Under the pieces are notes generated by a model. It ran no database searches. It saw only the letters and a program-made list of their open reading frames with translations, and had not been told where the DNA came from. This document shows, piece after piece, positions 23,143 to 34,967 of a stretch of 64,000 nucleotides of DNA (position 1 is the first letter of the stretch; each line of letters starts with the position of its first letter). The position numbers and the translations under genes are program-made. The DNA is from Setophaga petechia (Eukaryota > Chordata > Aves > Passeriformes > Parulidae), in NCBI GenBank assembly GCA_024362935.1, contig JANCRA010000012.1, positions 7,130,001-7,194,000 on the forward strand, in the 5' to 3' direction.

Positions 23143-25777
23143 CTGGGTGCTGTGCAGGGAGCAGGGAGCACTGTGGCTCTCTCATCCCTGGGGAAAGGCT
23201 TGACTCCAGCTAAACGTTTTACCCCGCTCACGATTTCTTTATTTATTTGTTTATGCATCTGGATACTTTTGCTTCTATAACCACATGAATTGTGAGCACA
23301 TCTGAACCTGATACTTTAATTGCTGTATGAATTGCCTTTGAATTGCTAAGGGAAAATCCCTGTTTTTTCCTTCAATGGTGCTGTCGACCTGGTCAGGATT
23401 TTGCTTTGAGGTGGGACAGGTGTGGCTGCCTGATTTCTTAGACCCCCTTGCTCAGCCCTTTGTGATAGAAAGACCAAGGTGAGTGCATGTGGACAGATTA
23501 TTATTTTTTTTTACAAGAACTCTTTCTGCTAAAATCAGAACACACTGAATTTTTTTAACAAAGTCAAAATCAACTCAAGAAAGAAGATTTCTGTAGGCTT
23601 CTGAAGAAGACCAAAGCAGTGAGAAAGTTATCTGCTTGGCATATGGAGTACAGGGCTTTGGGAGCTTCATGGTGCTGTGGGAGAGTGTCTTCATGGGGCC
23701 CCTATCACCAGTCTTTTGGAGCCAAAATGGGAGCTCCATGCTTGGCAACAACGTTGGATGTTATTTTTAGTTGTTAGATTTAAATTTGTCTCTGTTTATT
23801 AATTTAAAAAGGGGAAAAAATAAAAAGCAGAAAATCTTAAGCATCGTATTTCAAATTACATAAAAAAGCAAAGTGTTTGTTGTTTTTCTTGTGTTTATGT
23901 TTTGGGTCATAGGGGCTTGATCTTGGATCAAGCTTTGGATTATAAATCACTATAATAAAATGAAAAAAGCCAGCAACTCTGCTTTGCCTTGCACACAAGT
24001 AAGATATAGCATTTCCTTTATTTAATTTTTTCAAATTTTCCGTATATGCTTTTGATTCCATTTTTAGACTTAACAGGAATTGTATTGGTTGTGTCTTGGT
24101 CACAGATGATTGAGCAGGGAATTATTAACCCAGCATAAGAGCTAACATGAGGATTACTGGAAGGTTCCTGCCTGTGACAGCTTTAAGTGAACTGTGTTAC
24201 TGCAAAAGCTGCAGAAAGTTCAAATTGCTTGAGATCGTGCCAGAGGACTGTCAGTGGTCTTTTGTTAGAGGCTGACCACCTCAGGCAGGGCTCACAAAAG
24301 GAGCCTATTTTGTTTAAACCAAGCAGAGCTAGTTCTGTGCTCCAGAGTTACAGCCTAGCTACCTTCCCCTGCATCAGCATTTTGGATATTAACACTGTTA
24401 CCCGTGTCTCCAAAAGCCTCTAGGAGGGAACCTGGCAGTGCTGTGACTTGGGTCTCACCAGCTTTAATGGGAACTTACTGCAAAGCTCCTGTTGTCTTGT
24501 GGACCATCTCTGTTTTTACCTGAATCATAAAACTTGGTGTTGACCGAATACTGCTGGGTGGCTGCTCCGTATGGCTGGTGACCCCTGCACATCCATCTCG
24601 TGAGGCTGAGCCCTGCCTGGTTGATGGAGCACTGAAACAGAGCAGTTCCCTAAAGCCTGAGCAATCTCATGAGGCTCTGAGCCTTTTCCTGAGCAGTGCA
24701 AAGCTGTGATGCAGACATCTGCAAGGACCCTTGTGTGGCTAGGTCTGGGGAACAGGGCTCCAGAGCCATCAGATTCCTCCTCCAGGTGCTGAGAGAGGTC
24801 CTCTCCATTGGACATTCCTGCTCTGCACAGGCTCCATTGCTCTGAGATATTTTACTCCTGTAATTCTTCTGGAGCAGAGAAGCCTCAAATGTCATCAGTT
24901 GCATGGAAGAACTCAGGGTCTTCTGAGCATTGGGCCAAAAGTATCATATCAAATTGAACAGGAGTGTGGACAACTCTTGTTTCTTATGTTGTCATGTAAA
25001 GCATCCTCCACTGAGTAACTGATGTCCTTGATTCCAATATCTGCAGTATCTGGATTTTAGATCATTTCAGGAGGTATTTGTCTAGGTTGTCAAACCCTTG
25101 GAGACAGAGGAAGCAGAGGCAGCAGCAGAACCAGGAACTGTTCTTCACTGTCAGCTGCTGGAAAGGCTGAGATCATCCTCCAGGAAACTGGAAGATGTTG
25201 AAAACCCCTGTACTGTTTGTACCTTGTGAGAAATGTGCAAATGGTGCCTGTAAGAGGCCAGCTGGAGGGCAGAGCTGTGGGGACTGGGGGGTTTCCATCA
25301 GTTCCCCAGCTGCTCACACATACCAAGGTTACCAGCAGCTGTCCTGAGTGTGTGACCACAGCTTTCTCATGTGCTCCTGGGCCTGCTGAGAGGACCAGCT
25401 GGAGAGCTGCACACCTGATTGCTTGGTGCTCAGTGGCCAAGTATTCTGACAGAAGTTTTAACAGAAGAAATGCCCTGATCAGTGATCAGCAAAAATAATG
25501 ACTTTCAGCTTCTCTTGCCTTTTCACCTCTTTTCTAGATTGCTTGACCAGCTTTAGCCTGGGAGATGTTGCCTTCTGGGGTTTTTTTCATCACTGTCAGC
25601 AGATTATGGAGGCTGAGCCTGACTTTGTGCACCTGTGTCTCTGCTGACTGTGATGGATGCACGCGTTTGTCACTGATCAAGCTCCTCCCAGCATGGCCAG
25701 CATCTGTCCTGGGGGTCTAAACAAGGACCAGCCTTTGTCTTAGCTGAGAGACAATGTAATCTGCCTACAGAAGCTGG

Positions 25778-25796
25778 AGCTAGCCCAGGGCTAGCT
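25778..25796. repeat. 19-bp palindrome (9-bp arms around one base)
   Basis: AGCTAGCCC and GGGCTAGCT flank a single A. Each arm contains GCTAGC, which is itself self-complementary, so part of the symmetry is built in. No function is inferred. Confidence 0.65.
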
Positions 25797-27261
25797 GTAT
25801 GCTCTCATGGCTCTGCTGCCCTGAGAGCAAGAGGCTGCATTTTCAGAAAGGAATTTGTTGCTCTTATGGAGAGAAGCATTGCCAGTCCTACCCCGTTGGC
25901 AGGTCCTGCCCACTCCCAGAGGCCCTTTTTGCTTAGTCTGAGGGGCTTTAACTGGGTGTTGTGTCTTGAAGGTGAGATCTGGTTTCTTGTCTCTTTACTG
26001 AAGTAATTTTTAAGCTTCTGACAAAGCTTATTTTCATTAGCCAAATGTATTGACATTTGTAAATGTTTTCTAGAAAAAAGGATCCTCTGATTCTGTGGCT
26101 TAATACTTCAGAGCCTAATTTTTTTTCTCTGATGATAGCATGACAGGGACACAACTATTACCAGGTTTTTGGTGGATGGGCCTCTAGGAGGTCTATAAAG
26201 AGACTTACATTGTTGCATGTATGTGACCATATACCACTGCAACTATTCTTGAAGTCGAAACATTGAGAGATCCACTATTGTTACACCATTTAAAAGCCTA
26301 AATAGTGGCAGTAGCACGAGACAGTATCTTGTGTTAGTCTGACCCTTTCAACAGCTTTCTGAAGCAGCAGATCCTGGTGAATCAGAGGAACAGAATACAG
26401 GTTTATGTGGATTCTTTCAGAAACAGAGCAACATTGTTTCTGTTGTTTCCCCAACATCTGAAATTGTTGTGGGATTTCTTGTAACATCTCTTTCTCCTAT
26501 GGATATGTGCTGCTTCTAGAAGAGAAGCTCAGTACAGTATTTGTACTCTTAGCAAGCCAAAGGCTACCCTGCAGCACTGAGTTCTACTCAGACATGTCTA
26601 ACACAAAATTAGCTCCTTTCTTTTAACTATTGTGTATTGTATAACATGGTATTGTTATTGGATAACACTGGAGTCCTCTTTCTTGTGTGTGTACCTACAC
26701 GTGTGGAGAACACCAGCATGGTAAAGGGGAACAATTCCTGCAGCACGTTGCTGGGGCTGTCAGCTGCTGATGCCGGCTGTGTGGAGCCTTTGCATCCCTC
26801 AGATTCAATAGCAGCAGCTGCCAAGGCTTTTGTGCTGGCTCTGATTGCAAAACCACTCTCTGCCTGTTCCTCCCCGTGCCCAGCCCTGCAGCAGGCTGCG
26901 TGCAGGCTCTGGCTAGCGTGACCATTTGTACAGGATGAGTCTCCAAAATCCTCATTTTGCACCCCAGCATCTGCCACTGATTCTCTGAGATTTGCTATCT
27001 TAGCTGTGCCACGTAACCTGTGTTTATTCGTTTCCCTGTGAAAGTAGTAACAGGTCAGAAGTCAGAGCAGAAAATTATCTGGCTGTGCCCTGGGTGGGTG
27101 CAAATCCTCACTGAAAGGGAAAACAGGGTGGCTCATGGCTACAAACCATCTGAGGGAATGCTGAGCTCTGGGGGCTGAGCTAATGGGCCTCTCAACTGGC
27201 ACCGGGTGAGAACTGCACTGTGAATATTGAAGAGTCTCTTTTATCATACTCCTAGTGAGGT

Positions 27262-27330
27262 AATTCTTATGGAATAACATCAAATCATTGATGAAATGGA
27301 ATTCTTATGGAATAATATCAAATCATTGAT
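27262..27330. repeat. Near-perfect tandem duplication with a 38-bp period
   Basis: A 31-base segment beginning AATTCTTATGGAATAA at 27262 is repeated at 27300 with a single change (ACATC to ATATC). Period is 38 bases. A recent local duplication is the likely explanation. Confidence 0.8.
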
Positions 27331-30300
27331 AAGAGGGAAGCCCTTTATTTGTTTATTCTAGAGAGAGATGGCAATGTAGTACAAGAAATGCTGTGTAAAT
27401 ACTAGTGACAAGAAATGGTTGGATTTGATTTTGTTCATGGAGATATGGTAGAGACTTGGCAGATAAAGACTTACAAATGCTAAAAAAATCCATATTGTGG
27501 ATTGAAATAAAATGCAGATGTGCCGAGGTATATAATCTTCTCCTTATCTGTCCCTATGCATCTTTATAAGTTTACAAATTCCTGAGGTACCAAAACCTTT
27601 AGATCCCAGAATACCCATGTTTTACTCAAATGATGGTTAGGGCGGGTTGGTCTGGCCTTTTTTTTTCTTATTATTCTTTCTGTTATTTTCTTCCTTCACA
27701 GCAGCAATCTTCTGGCCAGCTATAATGTAAAATTCCTGATTCTTTTTGAAAACTCATGTTTGCCAAAACGGTAACCTCATAGATTATTCTCTTGTCAGCA
27801 AGGCTTTTAACCACAGTTTTGGCAGAGCCTTAAAACATGCCCTTTCTCAAGAAAGAGTTGTCTGGGCTAGAAAATCATTGGCATTAAAAAGAGGTTGTCA
27901 TAGTGATTGAAACCTCCTCATAGACATTCCTTAGGAAAAGTAGGCTGCAAGATGCACCTTTGTAGTCCCTTTTTTAAGTAAGGGACCCTTTAAATTGAAG
28001 AGCCTATTTCATTGTCTAAATGCAGATTTCTGTCACTTGTAAAACAATAGGACTCTGGAGAGCTGTTTGTGTATCAATGCTTCTTTTAATTACTTTCTAC
28101 AAGAAATGACTCAATGGGAATTAAGTTCCAATTTCTTGCTATTGCAAGGCACCAGGTTTTTAGGTTTAAACCAGGATCACAGCTTGGTTCCGAGATTAAT
28201 AGGAAAAGATTTGAGGAAGACACTCCAACCGAGCCCTGAATGACCAGCTCTGAGAAGGCTTGAAAAGCACAGCCTGGGAAATCCTTCCTTACAGAAGTTT
28301 GGTCTCTTGCCTGAAAAGACCAAAACAAGGTCGGGAATTAACTGCTACCTCTGGAGTAGGCAGATCCAAATTGTGTCATCAGCGTGTTTGGCTCTGGACA
28401 GAACGATGCACATACAAAAGAGACAGCTGAGAACATGAACAAATCATTTTTATGCTAAATCTAGAAATACAGCATTGAGTCAGTATGGTGGAGATTTTTT
28501 ATAGAGAGATGTCATTATTTATTTGAATCACTGCTATATCTGTGCTGTATTTCTCAATAAGACTAAAATAAGATGAGGAGGCACATGTTTCTTGGGTGGG
28601 ATCTTCACTATATAAAGTGAATAAAAATGTATGCTAGATAATCTGGGAAAAGATTGAAAAAAATTAAGCTAGGAATAAAATATGTGCAGGGGCTGAGGTA
28701 AGGTTGTACAAGTCTCTTGGCAATTATATCTTTCACTACTTGGAGTCCCTGGATGTGCTTTATTCCATACACCTACTTTCAATTCTTTCATAACACATGC
28801 ACATGCACGGAATATTAATTAGATGAAAGCTAAACTTGTGGCTAGCCCAGAGCCATCTGTTAGGAACCTACTTTTTTACCTGGCTGCCCAGCAAGAAAGG
28901 TTTAATCCTGAGCTGTTTGGAGACAGTGGCAGAATGAGAGGTGTTGATGTGAGCTGCAGTGGATTTCAATGCCTGCTCCTGCAACAAAATTAACCCCAAA
29001 TTCCGATCCTGTTGGGATTAAAGAAAGAGACAAAGAAAGAGACCTTCAGGAAGATCTTGTTATTTCTGGAAGTACCCAAAGCCCTGCTGGGAATGAGGCC
29101 TAATGAGAACCTATTATTGTTCTTATTGTTGTCTCTGAAGTCAAAGGGACTTCTGCAATCGACTTGAAAGGAGCAGGACCTGGGAGCCATTTATTTTACT
29201 TTCATTCCCTGCAGTGAGAGTTCATCAGTTCCAGAATAGTAACTCCAGGGTTTATGGGTATGGGAAAACCCATCTGAGGGAGAAAGAGGGGCTATTTTTT
29301 TGTATTGCATCAGGGCAAAGCTGAAAGCTGCAGTGTAGTTTAAATCTGTCTCACCATAGGTGCATCTGTGCCAGCATTTTAGTTCAGATCACAAGTGTGC
29401 TTTTGAAGCAGGTCTGCTGATCATTCCCACTGACTCCAGTGTGATGTGCCCTTCAGTTTGCTTTGTGCAGTCACTTGTGAGTGCAGGAACTGGGCTTCTC
29501 CCACGTGAAACTTGTCCAGAGTGCTCACTTTAAACACAGCCAGTTCTCAGGACTGAGCCAGGAAGGCGAGACCAGGAACTCCTGAAATGCATGCAGAGAG
29601 GTTGTCAGCCCCTGCTCTCCTTCACCTCACAGGTCCTGCTGCACTGCCATGCCAACATCATGTTCCTGTGCTGCCACAGCAGCCTGGAGGGAATATGTGC
29701 TCCACCCCGAGTTTCCCAGTTGCCCATCCTTGTCTGGATGCCAGGCAGTAGCTTGGATCAAGTCTGCAGGGTCTCGTCAGGTGAGGAAAGTCCACAGGAG
29801 GGTCACTAAGCTCACAATTTAACAGGAGACAGGTTTTGTCATTTCATCACACAGCCATGCTTGCCCCGTGTCTGCCTTCTCTTGCTCTTAGGGTGCTGCA
29901 GCAGGTGCTGAGTTACTGCTTTCATAGAAAAGTTTCTCTTTTCACATATGCAGCTGATTTTAAATATTTCAGAAACACTGGAATATTGAAACCTGATTAG
30001 TAATAGACTTTTAAAGCAGCTCGGCATGGTTGGTCATGGCATTATGCTCGGCAAAGGGATTGCTACAGGTGAACTGATGGTTGAAATAATGTTTTGAACA
30101 GTTTTTTGTCTGTGCTTTCCTTTTGGGAAGCTCTGAAGTTAAGGAGGACCAAAATCTGAATCCAACTCATAATTCTTATATGTTTTCTCCACATGAGAAA
30201 GTGCTGTAAATAATAATTCAAAAATCCTTTAATAAAGAAATTTGGCAGACTTTGCTTCAGTACTCCCTTTATGATTTCTCCCACCAGCTACGGGTGTCTC

Positions 30301-30350
30301 TCCAGCTGCTGTTTCAGCCTGGAGATTTCTTCCCTGGGGTTTGTTTCCCG
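27331..30350. other. Intronic stretch without recognised features
   Basis: AT-rich intron with scattered short ORFs only. No transposon termini, RNA gene or tandem array seen. Sequence near 30230 contains AATAAA just upstream of the CpG-dense block that follows, which may be coincidental. Confidence 0.5.
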
Positions 30351-30359
30351 CTGCAGCCT

Positions 30360-30600
30360 TTCTTTCATCCCCCTTGCCGGGCGCGTTAGGGACCCGCGGG
30401 GGCGCTGGGTGCAGCATTGTCCCCGGGTTACTCATCAACCACCGGAGGGGCCGGGGCTCGGGAGCGCTGCCCCGTTGCCCTGGTTACCGGCAGCATCGCG
30501 CTCCGCTTGTAAATGCGATCTTTGACCGAAGCCACTGCACCGGAGGAATTTTCACAGCTCCCGGAGAAGACAAAACTCCGGGAGCCGGGATGTAAAAGGT
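30360..30600. promoter_or_regulatory. Intragenic CpG island, candidate alternative promoter or enhancer
   Basis: Roughly 23 CpG dinucleotides lie within about 240 bases, against almost none in the surrounding intron, and lower CpG enrichment trails on to about 30850. Such retained CpG density implies an unmethylated state in the germ line, as at promoters and some enhancers. An imperfect RFX X-box-like GTTGCCCTGGTTAC lies at 30474-30487, and a 10-bp stem-loop at 30557-30585. No first exon with a good donor was recognised, so promoter activity and direction are inferred. Confidence 0.5.
30557..30585. repeat. 10-bp inverted repeat inside the intragenic CpG island
   Basis: GCTCCCGGAG at 30557-30566 is exactly complementary to CTCCGGGAGC at 30576-30585, with a nine-base A-rich loop. 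GC-rich arms give a stable hairpin in single-stranded DNA or RNA. No U-tract follows, and a terminator role would not be expected in this genome. Confidence 0.75.
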
Positions 30601-32129
30601 TATCTGATACAAGGTGGATGAAGCGGAGGCTTGTTCTGTGTGAAAGCGAATCCCTCTGCCTCGCAGTGAGGGAAATGTTGGGAAGATTTTAAAGTTTCAG
30701 GCGTATTCCCTTGCAGCTATGGTCTTGTTAAATTTGTTTTCTCTAGCTCTGGTACAAGGGTCGTAGGCAGCGGTAGGGGTTTGGCTGTTGGCCATTTGCA
30801 GAGGTATAAGGTCACTCAAAATTGTTCTTGCACTCGTGTGTTCGCAGTAAGGAAATTTTAATGAGTCTTTCATCGGTAGCAGCCAGATTGTATCTGCTCC
30901 AGGGTATCACTCATCTGGCCCCAGCAGAATTAACGTGCTGAATGCCCTGAGCTACAGGCTGAACTTGCAGAAAAGGAGCTCAAGTCTTTGTCTGCGTAGC
31001 CACAGCAACAAAACCACAGCTGAACTATAAGGTTCTCCAGGATCTGACAATAAACAGGCTTTAGCCTGAAAGATTGTGATCACCTGCCTATAGGAGGGTG
31101 TTCTCAGTTGGGACTTTTTGCTTACCTGTTTCAAAGCGATGGGTCACTGAATAAACAGAAATTGGGGCCAGAGCACTGGAGACATCATAGTATAATTTAA
31201 TTTACCATTGTATTTTGTCTCATTTGTTCAATGTTACATTTTGATAATAATTTTATTTTTCAGGGGAGTTTGTATGCCTAGACTATATGTATCTATCCTG
31301 TATCACATTTTTATTTACTTGAATTGCTTAAAATGTTTAATTCAAGGCACGGCTTAACAGGGGAAGGGGCTGGCGCAGTGCTGGCTGAAGGGGAAGTGCA
31401 AGAGGTGCAGGTGCTGGGATTATCCTCTCTTGCTGGGACTCTGCCCCTTCTCGTGTGCTTTAGACATTCCAAGCTCTTCTTAGGATTTTAGACGTCCCTT
31501 CCTTTTTCCCATACGTAGGAGTTCAGGCATTATCTGTCCCTATTCTTTCAGTTCTTAAATGGAAAATACATTGGCATCTGTGCAATTAAATAAAATACAA
31601 GAAATTCTTGCCTGAGTTTAAGATCCATGTGATGGCTCTGAGCAGATCCTCAGCCCTTACAGTGTGAGGATGGCATCTTGCAGCCAGCAGTGAAGGTCCT
31701 GCCCCTGGGTCAGAGGACAAGAAGGGGTGACAGTGGCATGCTGTGTTGGCTCCAGGTTCCAGGGGCAGGGTGAACATCTGGTCTCTTGGATAGTGTCAGG
31801 AATGAAACCAAGGGAATTAATGCAGTTAAACCTGCATCCGGTTTTTTCTTAGTTCCCTCTTTGCTACTGTGGGAAGCTTCCAAAGAGAGTATGATTCAGC
31901 AGGGCCAAACAATATGAGCTTTTGAAGACGCTCTCCTTGTGCCACTTTGGGAGCTGCATTCAGATCTTGAGAGGTGCTGCAGGGAGAGACATCCCAAGGC
32001 AAGTGTGCAGGTGAAGGCAGTCAGGGGGGTGTAGCAATGGGGGCTCCGTGGTGCTGCAGCTCAGCCCCAAACAGAGATGATAGGCCAGATACAGTTTCAC
32101 TGGGGCTTGCACTGTGGCGTAAAAGGTTC

Positions 32130-32300
32130 TTTTTTAGTGCAGCCAAGAATTCCATTAGCCTTTTCCCAAACAGCCTGTCTCCTAACCACTGGCAGTACAT
32201 TTTGGTTACCTTGCACCATATAGTGTGTCTTATATGACTTTGTTCTAAAATGCATCTCTTTACATTTGCTCATTTTACAGTGAATTCTGTCACTTCACTA
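32130..32300. mobile_element. Possible old CR1/L3-type retroposon fragment
   Basis: The arrangement of ATTAGCCTTTT, CATCTCTTTACATTTGCT and TTTACAGTGAATTCTGTCAC is reminiscent of old sauropsid non-LTR element remnants as I remember them. No ORF, tail or target duplication is visible. This is pattern memory only and could easily be wrong; a repeat-library search would decide. Confidence 0.2.
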
Positions 32301-34898
32301 CAACCAGCTCCCACAAGCCTAAAGTCATGTAGTGTCCTGGTGATTCCATGAATCTGTTCTCACTGGGGAAGTGAACAGAATTCGGCTGTTAGTGGGACTA
32401 ATGCCTGTTCATCACAGTCTGTGTAATGTGGGACATTAAATGTGTTGAGGAGATTTGTGTGGTCTGGGGTGTGAAGCCTTAGAGCCTGTGAAATTGCAGT
32501 AATACAATGACATTGTGAGGTGTTTGACTTTACAGGAAATCTTCTGCTCCTTTCTCATAATTTTTGAACATCTATCCCATTTGTAAAGACAGAATTCTCC
32601 CGTTTCTTCCACTTGAATACTCCGAGAAAGCAGCTCTTCTGTGGTGTCATTAATGTTACAGTACTGTCTGTGTATAGGGACCTCTAGTCCCTATAATGTC
32701 ACATCACTTAGGGCTAGGAGCCTGAGAATAGTTATTCATTACTTTAGTAGAAAAAGCACCCAAAAGATCCAAGTTTTTATACCATCAAAATTAAAATAGT
32801 AGATATTAGGCACTATCACTCTTATTAGTGAGTAACTTTGGCTGCATTAGAAGAAATCTGTACTATGAAAATGCTTTTATCTGCTAAAAGTATCTTAAAA
32901 CTGTTTATATTCTTGCTGAATTGCATGTGAATGGTCCTTCTGCTGTGAGAGGTAAATACTGGTTTAATTGCACTTTTTGGTGGAGCTCTTTTGGTTTCCC
33001 TGTAGACTACCAGCATTTTATACCCACTCCTGCCATTACCCATCCTTGCAGAGATGCTGACTCTCAGAATAAATTGGTCTGAGAAACTGTTGGCAAACAA
33101 ACTGCTGCAGTTAGATGCTTTAGAACAGCACTAATGAGGATAAATTTGCAGGGATATTTGGCACGATTCAGCATGGCTGTCAACCACGTTCTCTATTTCT
33201 GCCAAAAATACTAGAATGTGTGTAATTTGGTTGCAAGTAGTAGAACAGTTTTCAGGTATAAACAGGTAATTTCTGTATAGAACAGAGACACCAAAGTGTA
33301 TTATAACAATTTTCAGGTCTGAAAACTCTATCACTCATAAATATCTCCTTAGGCACCAACACTACAAATTCTTGCCTGAGTGACCTGTCTTGTCTACCTT
33401 GAGTGATTTCATTAACTTCATTCTAACTGCCAGGGTAGGAAGAGATTTGCAAGACCAGGTCACCAGTTTGACTTCCTTTTCCACATGGTGCTAGACTTCA
33501 TTGTAACAAACTCGTTGTTACCATTTTCAATTCATTTTTAGCAGGAAAGGCTGGTTTTGATAAGCGATATAGACCCTATTGTCTGTCCTCTTTTCATATG
33601 GATTTTTCTTCCCCATGGATTTTGTAACATTTTTCTCTGTTGAGAACTATTCTTTTAGGAATTATTCTTTTGGTGAGAGCTGTTTGCTTGCAGAGATTTG
33701 TGTACCTAAAGTGCTGAGGTTGTTTCTACAGTGGATTTCCACGTCTCGCGTATTTGTCTCCCTGTCGGATTAACCGTTCTTGCTGTGCCACTAGGAACAT
33801 CTGTCAATCTTTTCTGCCCTGTCTGGCAGCTTCATTAAGGATCTCAAATGTATGTAAACACCTTGGGGCTGGGCCTATCTGCCTTTCCTCTTGGCCAATG
33901 CAGTGTGTTTAGGAAGTGCTGCACCAGCGACAGCTCTAAGTAACAGACACAGATAGGGTGTGAGCACTCAGAAACAGTAGAAAATTCATGGTCTCAATTT
34001 GAAGGGTTTGAGGACTGGCCTCTCTTGCAAAAGTCATTGGGACAGGGAGAATTTGGACTTTTCCAGGTCAAGCTTTTAATCTCCAGAATGTCCAGATTCT
34101 CTTCTGCACTGCAATTTACTGTTGGAAAGATATTTGAGGTCTTGTTAGTTTTATTTATTTAATAGGATTTTTGTGTGATCACTTAAGGGAATCAATGAGT
34201 TCTTTTGTGTTTCTCAATTTTATTTTATACTTGCATCATAAGTTGTAGGACAGATCATAGCACAGTTTGTTCTTGGTACATGCACATCAAGTGGCGTTTC
34301 CAGTGATGGCCGTAAGAAAAAGAAAGCAAACAAATGTAGTAGACACAATCCTTTTTTAGGGCACAATTACTTTTTCAAAGGCACGTGGATGGAATATGCC
34401 TTCTAACCAGGAGATACCTCAAGGAGAGGATAAGACCTTCACTGCCTGGCTAGGAAGGCAGAGGGGTGGGGCTGGCAGTCACTGGGACTTTGCCAACAGT
34501 CAAAGTGTGGAGTGGGATGCCCCAGACTGTGCATTAGGCAGGTCTGCTGTGAAATACAAGGTCTTTCTCCTTTCCCTTTTGAAGTGCATTTTGTCCTTTT
34601 TTGGAATGCAGCTTCCTTGGGCTGAGCATAATTCAATAATCTGTGACTGGTAGCTGTTATCAGTGCTTCTCTTCTCGGACACAGTTCAGGGATGGTGTGA
34701 AGAGATGGCAACAAGAAGTCAGGTCTGCCCCATCTAGAATTGATCTTTTCCATTTTTATATGGAACCTGTTCTTCAGAAATTATGCAAAAACTTTTTTAG
34801 TGGATGAGTTACGTCAGGTGAGTTTTCAGTGTTTTTACTATGGAAAGTATGTTATGTTTTCTGACTTTGCTCAAACAATTCACTTCAGTTACCCAAGT

Positions 34899-34967
34899 CT
34901 TGGGATCAAGAAGGTGAGGGACTTGGGATCAAGAAGGTGAGGGACTTGGGGTCAAGCAGGTGAGAGA
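34899..34967. repeat. 23-bp tandem repeat, three copies
   Basis: Copies at 34899-34921 and 34922-34944 are identical; the third at 34945-34967 has three substitutions. The unit begins CTTGGGATCAAGAAGG. The first copy overlaps the right half of a small palindrome (CCCAAGTCTTGGG), which may have promoted slippage. Confidence 0.85.

Larger units (their letters stand above)
16928..27261. other. Intronic stretch with small repeats and one CpG cluster
   Basis: Holds the minor repeats, T-tract, CpG cluster and palindrome listed separately. Otherwise it is ordinary intron. ORFs around 20580-21260 on the minus strand (up to 185 codons) overlap a locally GC-rich segment and have no recognisable domain. 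No RNA genes or transposon termini were identified. Confidence 0.5.
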
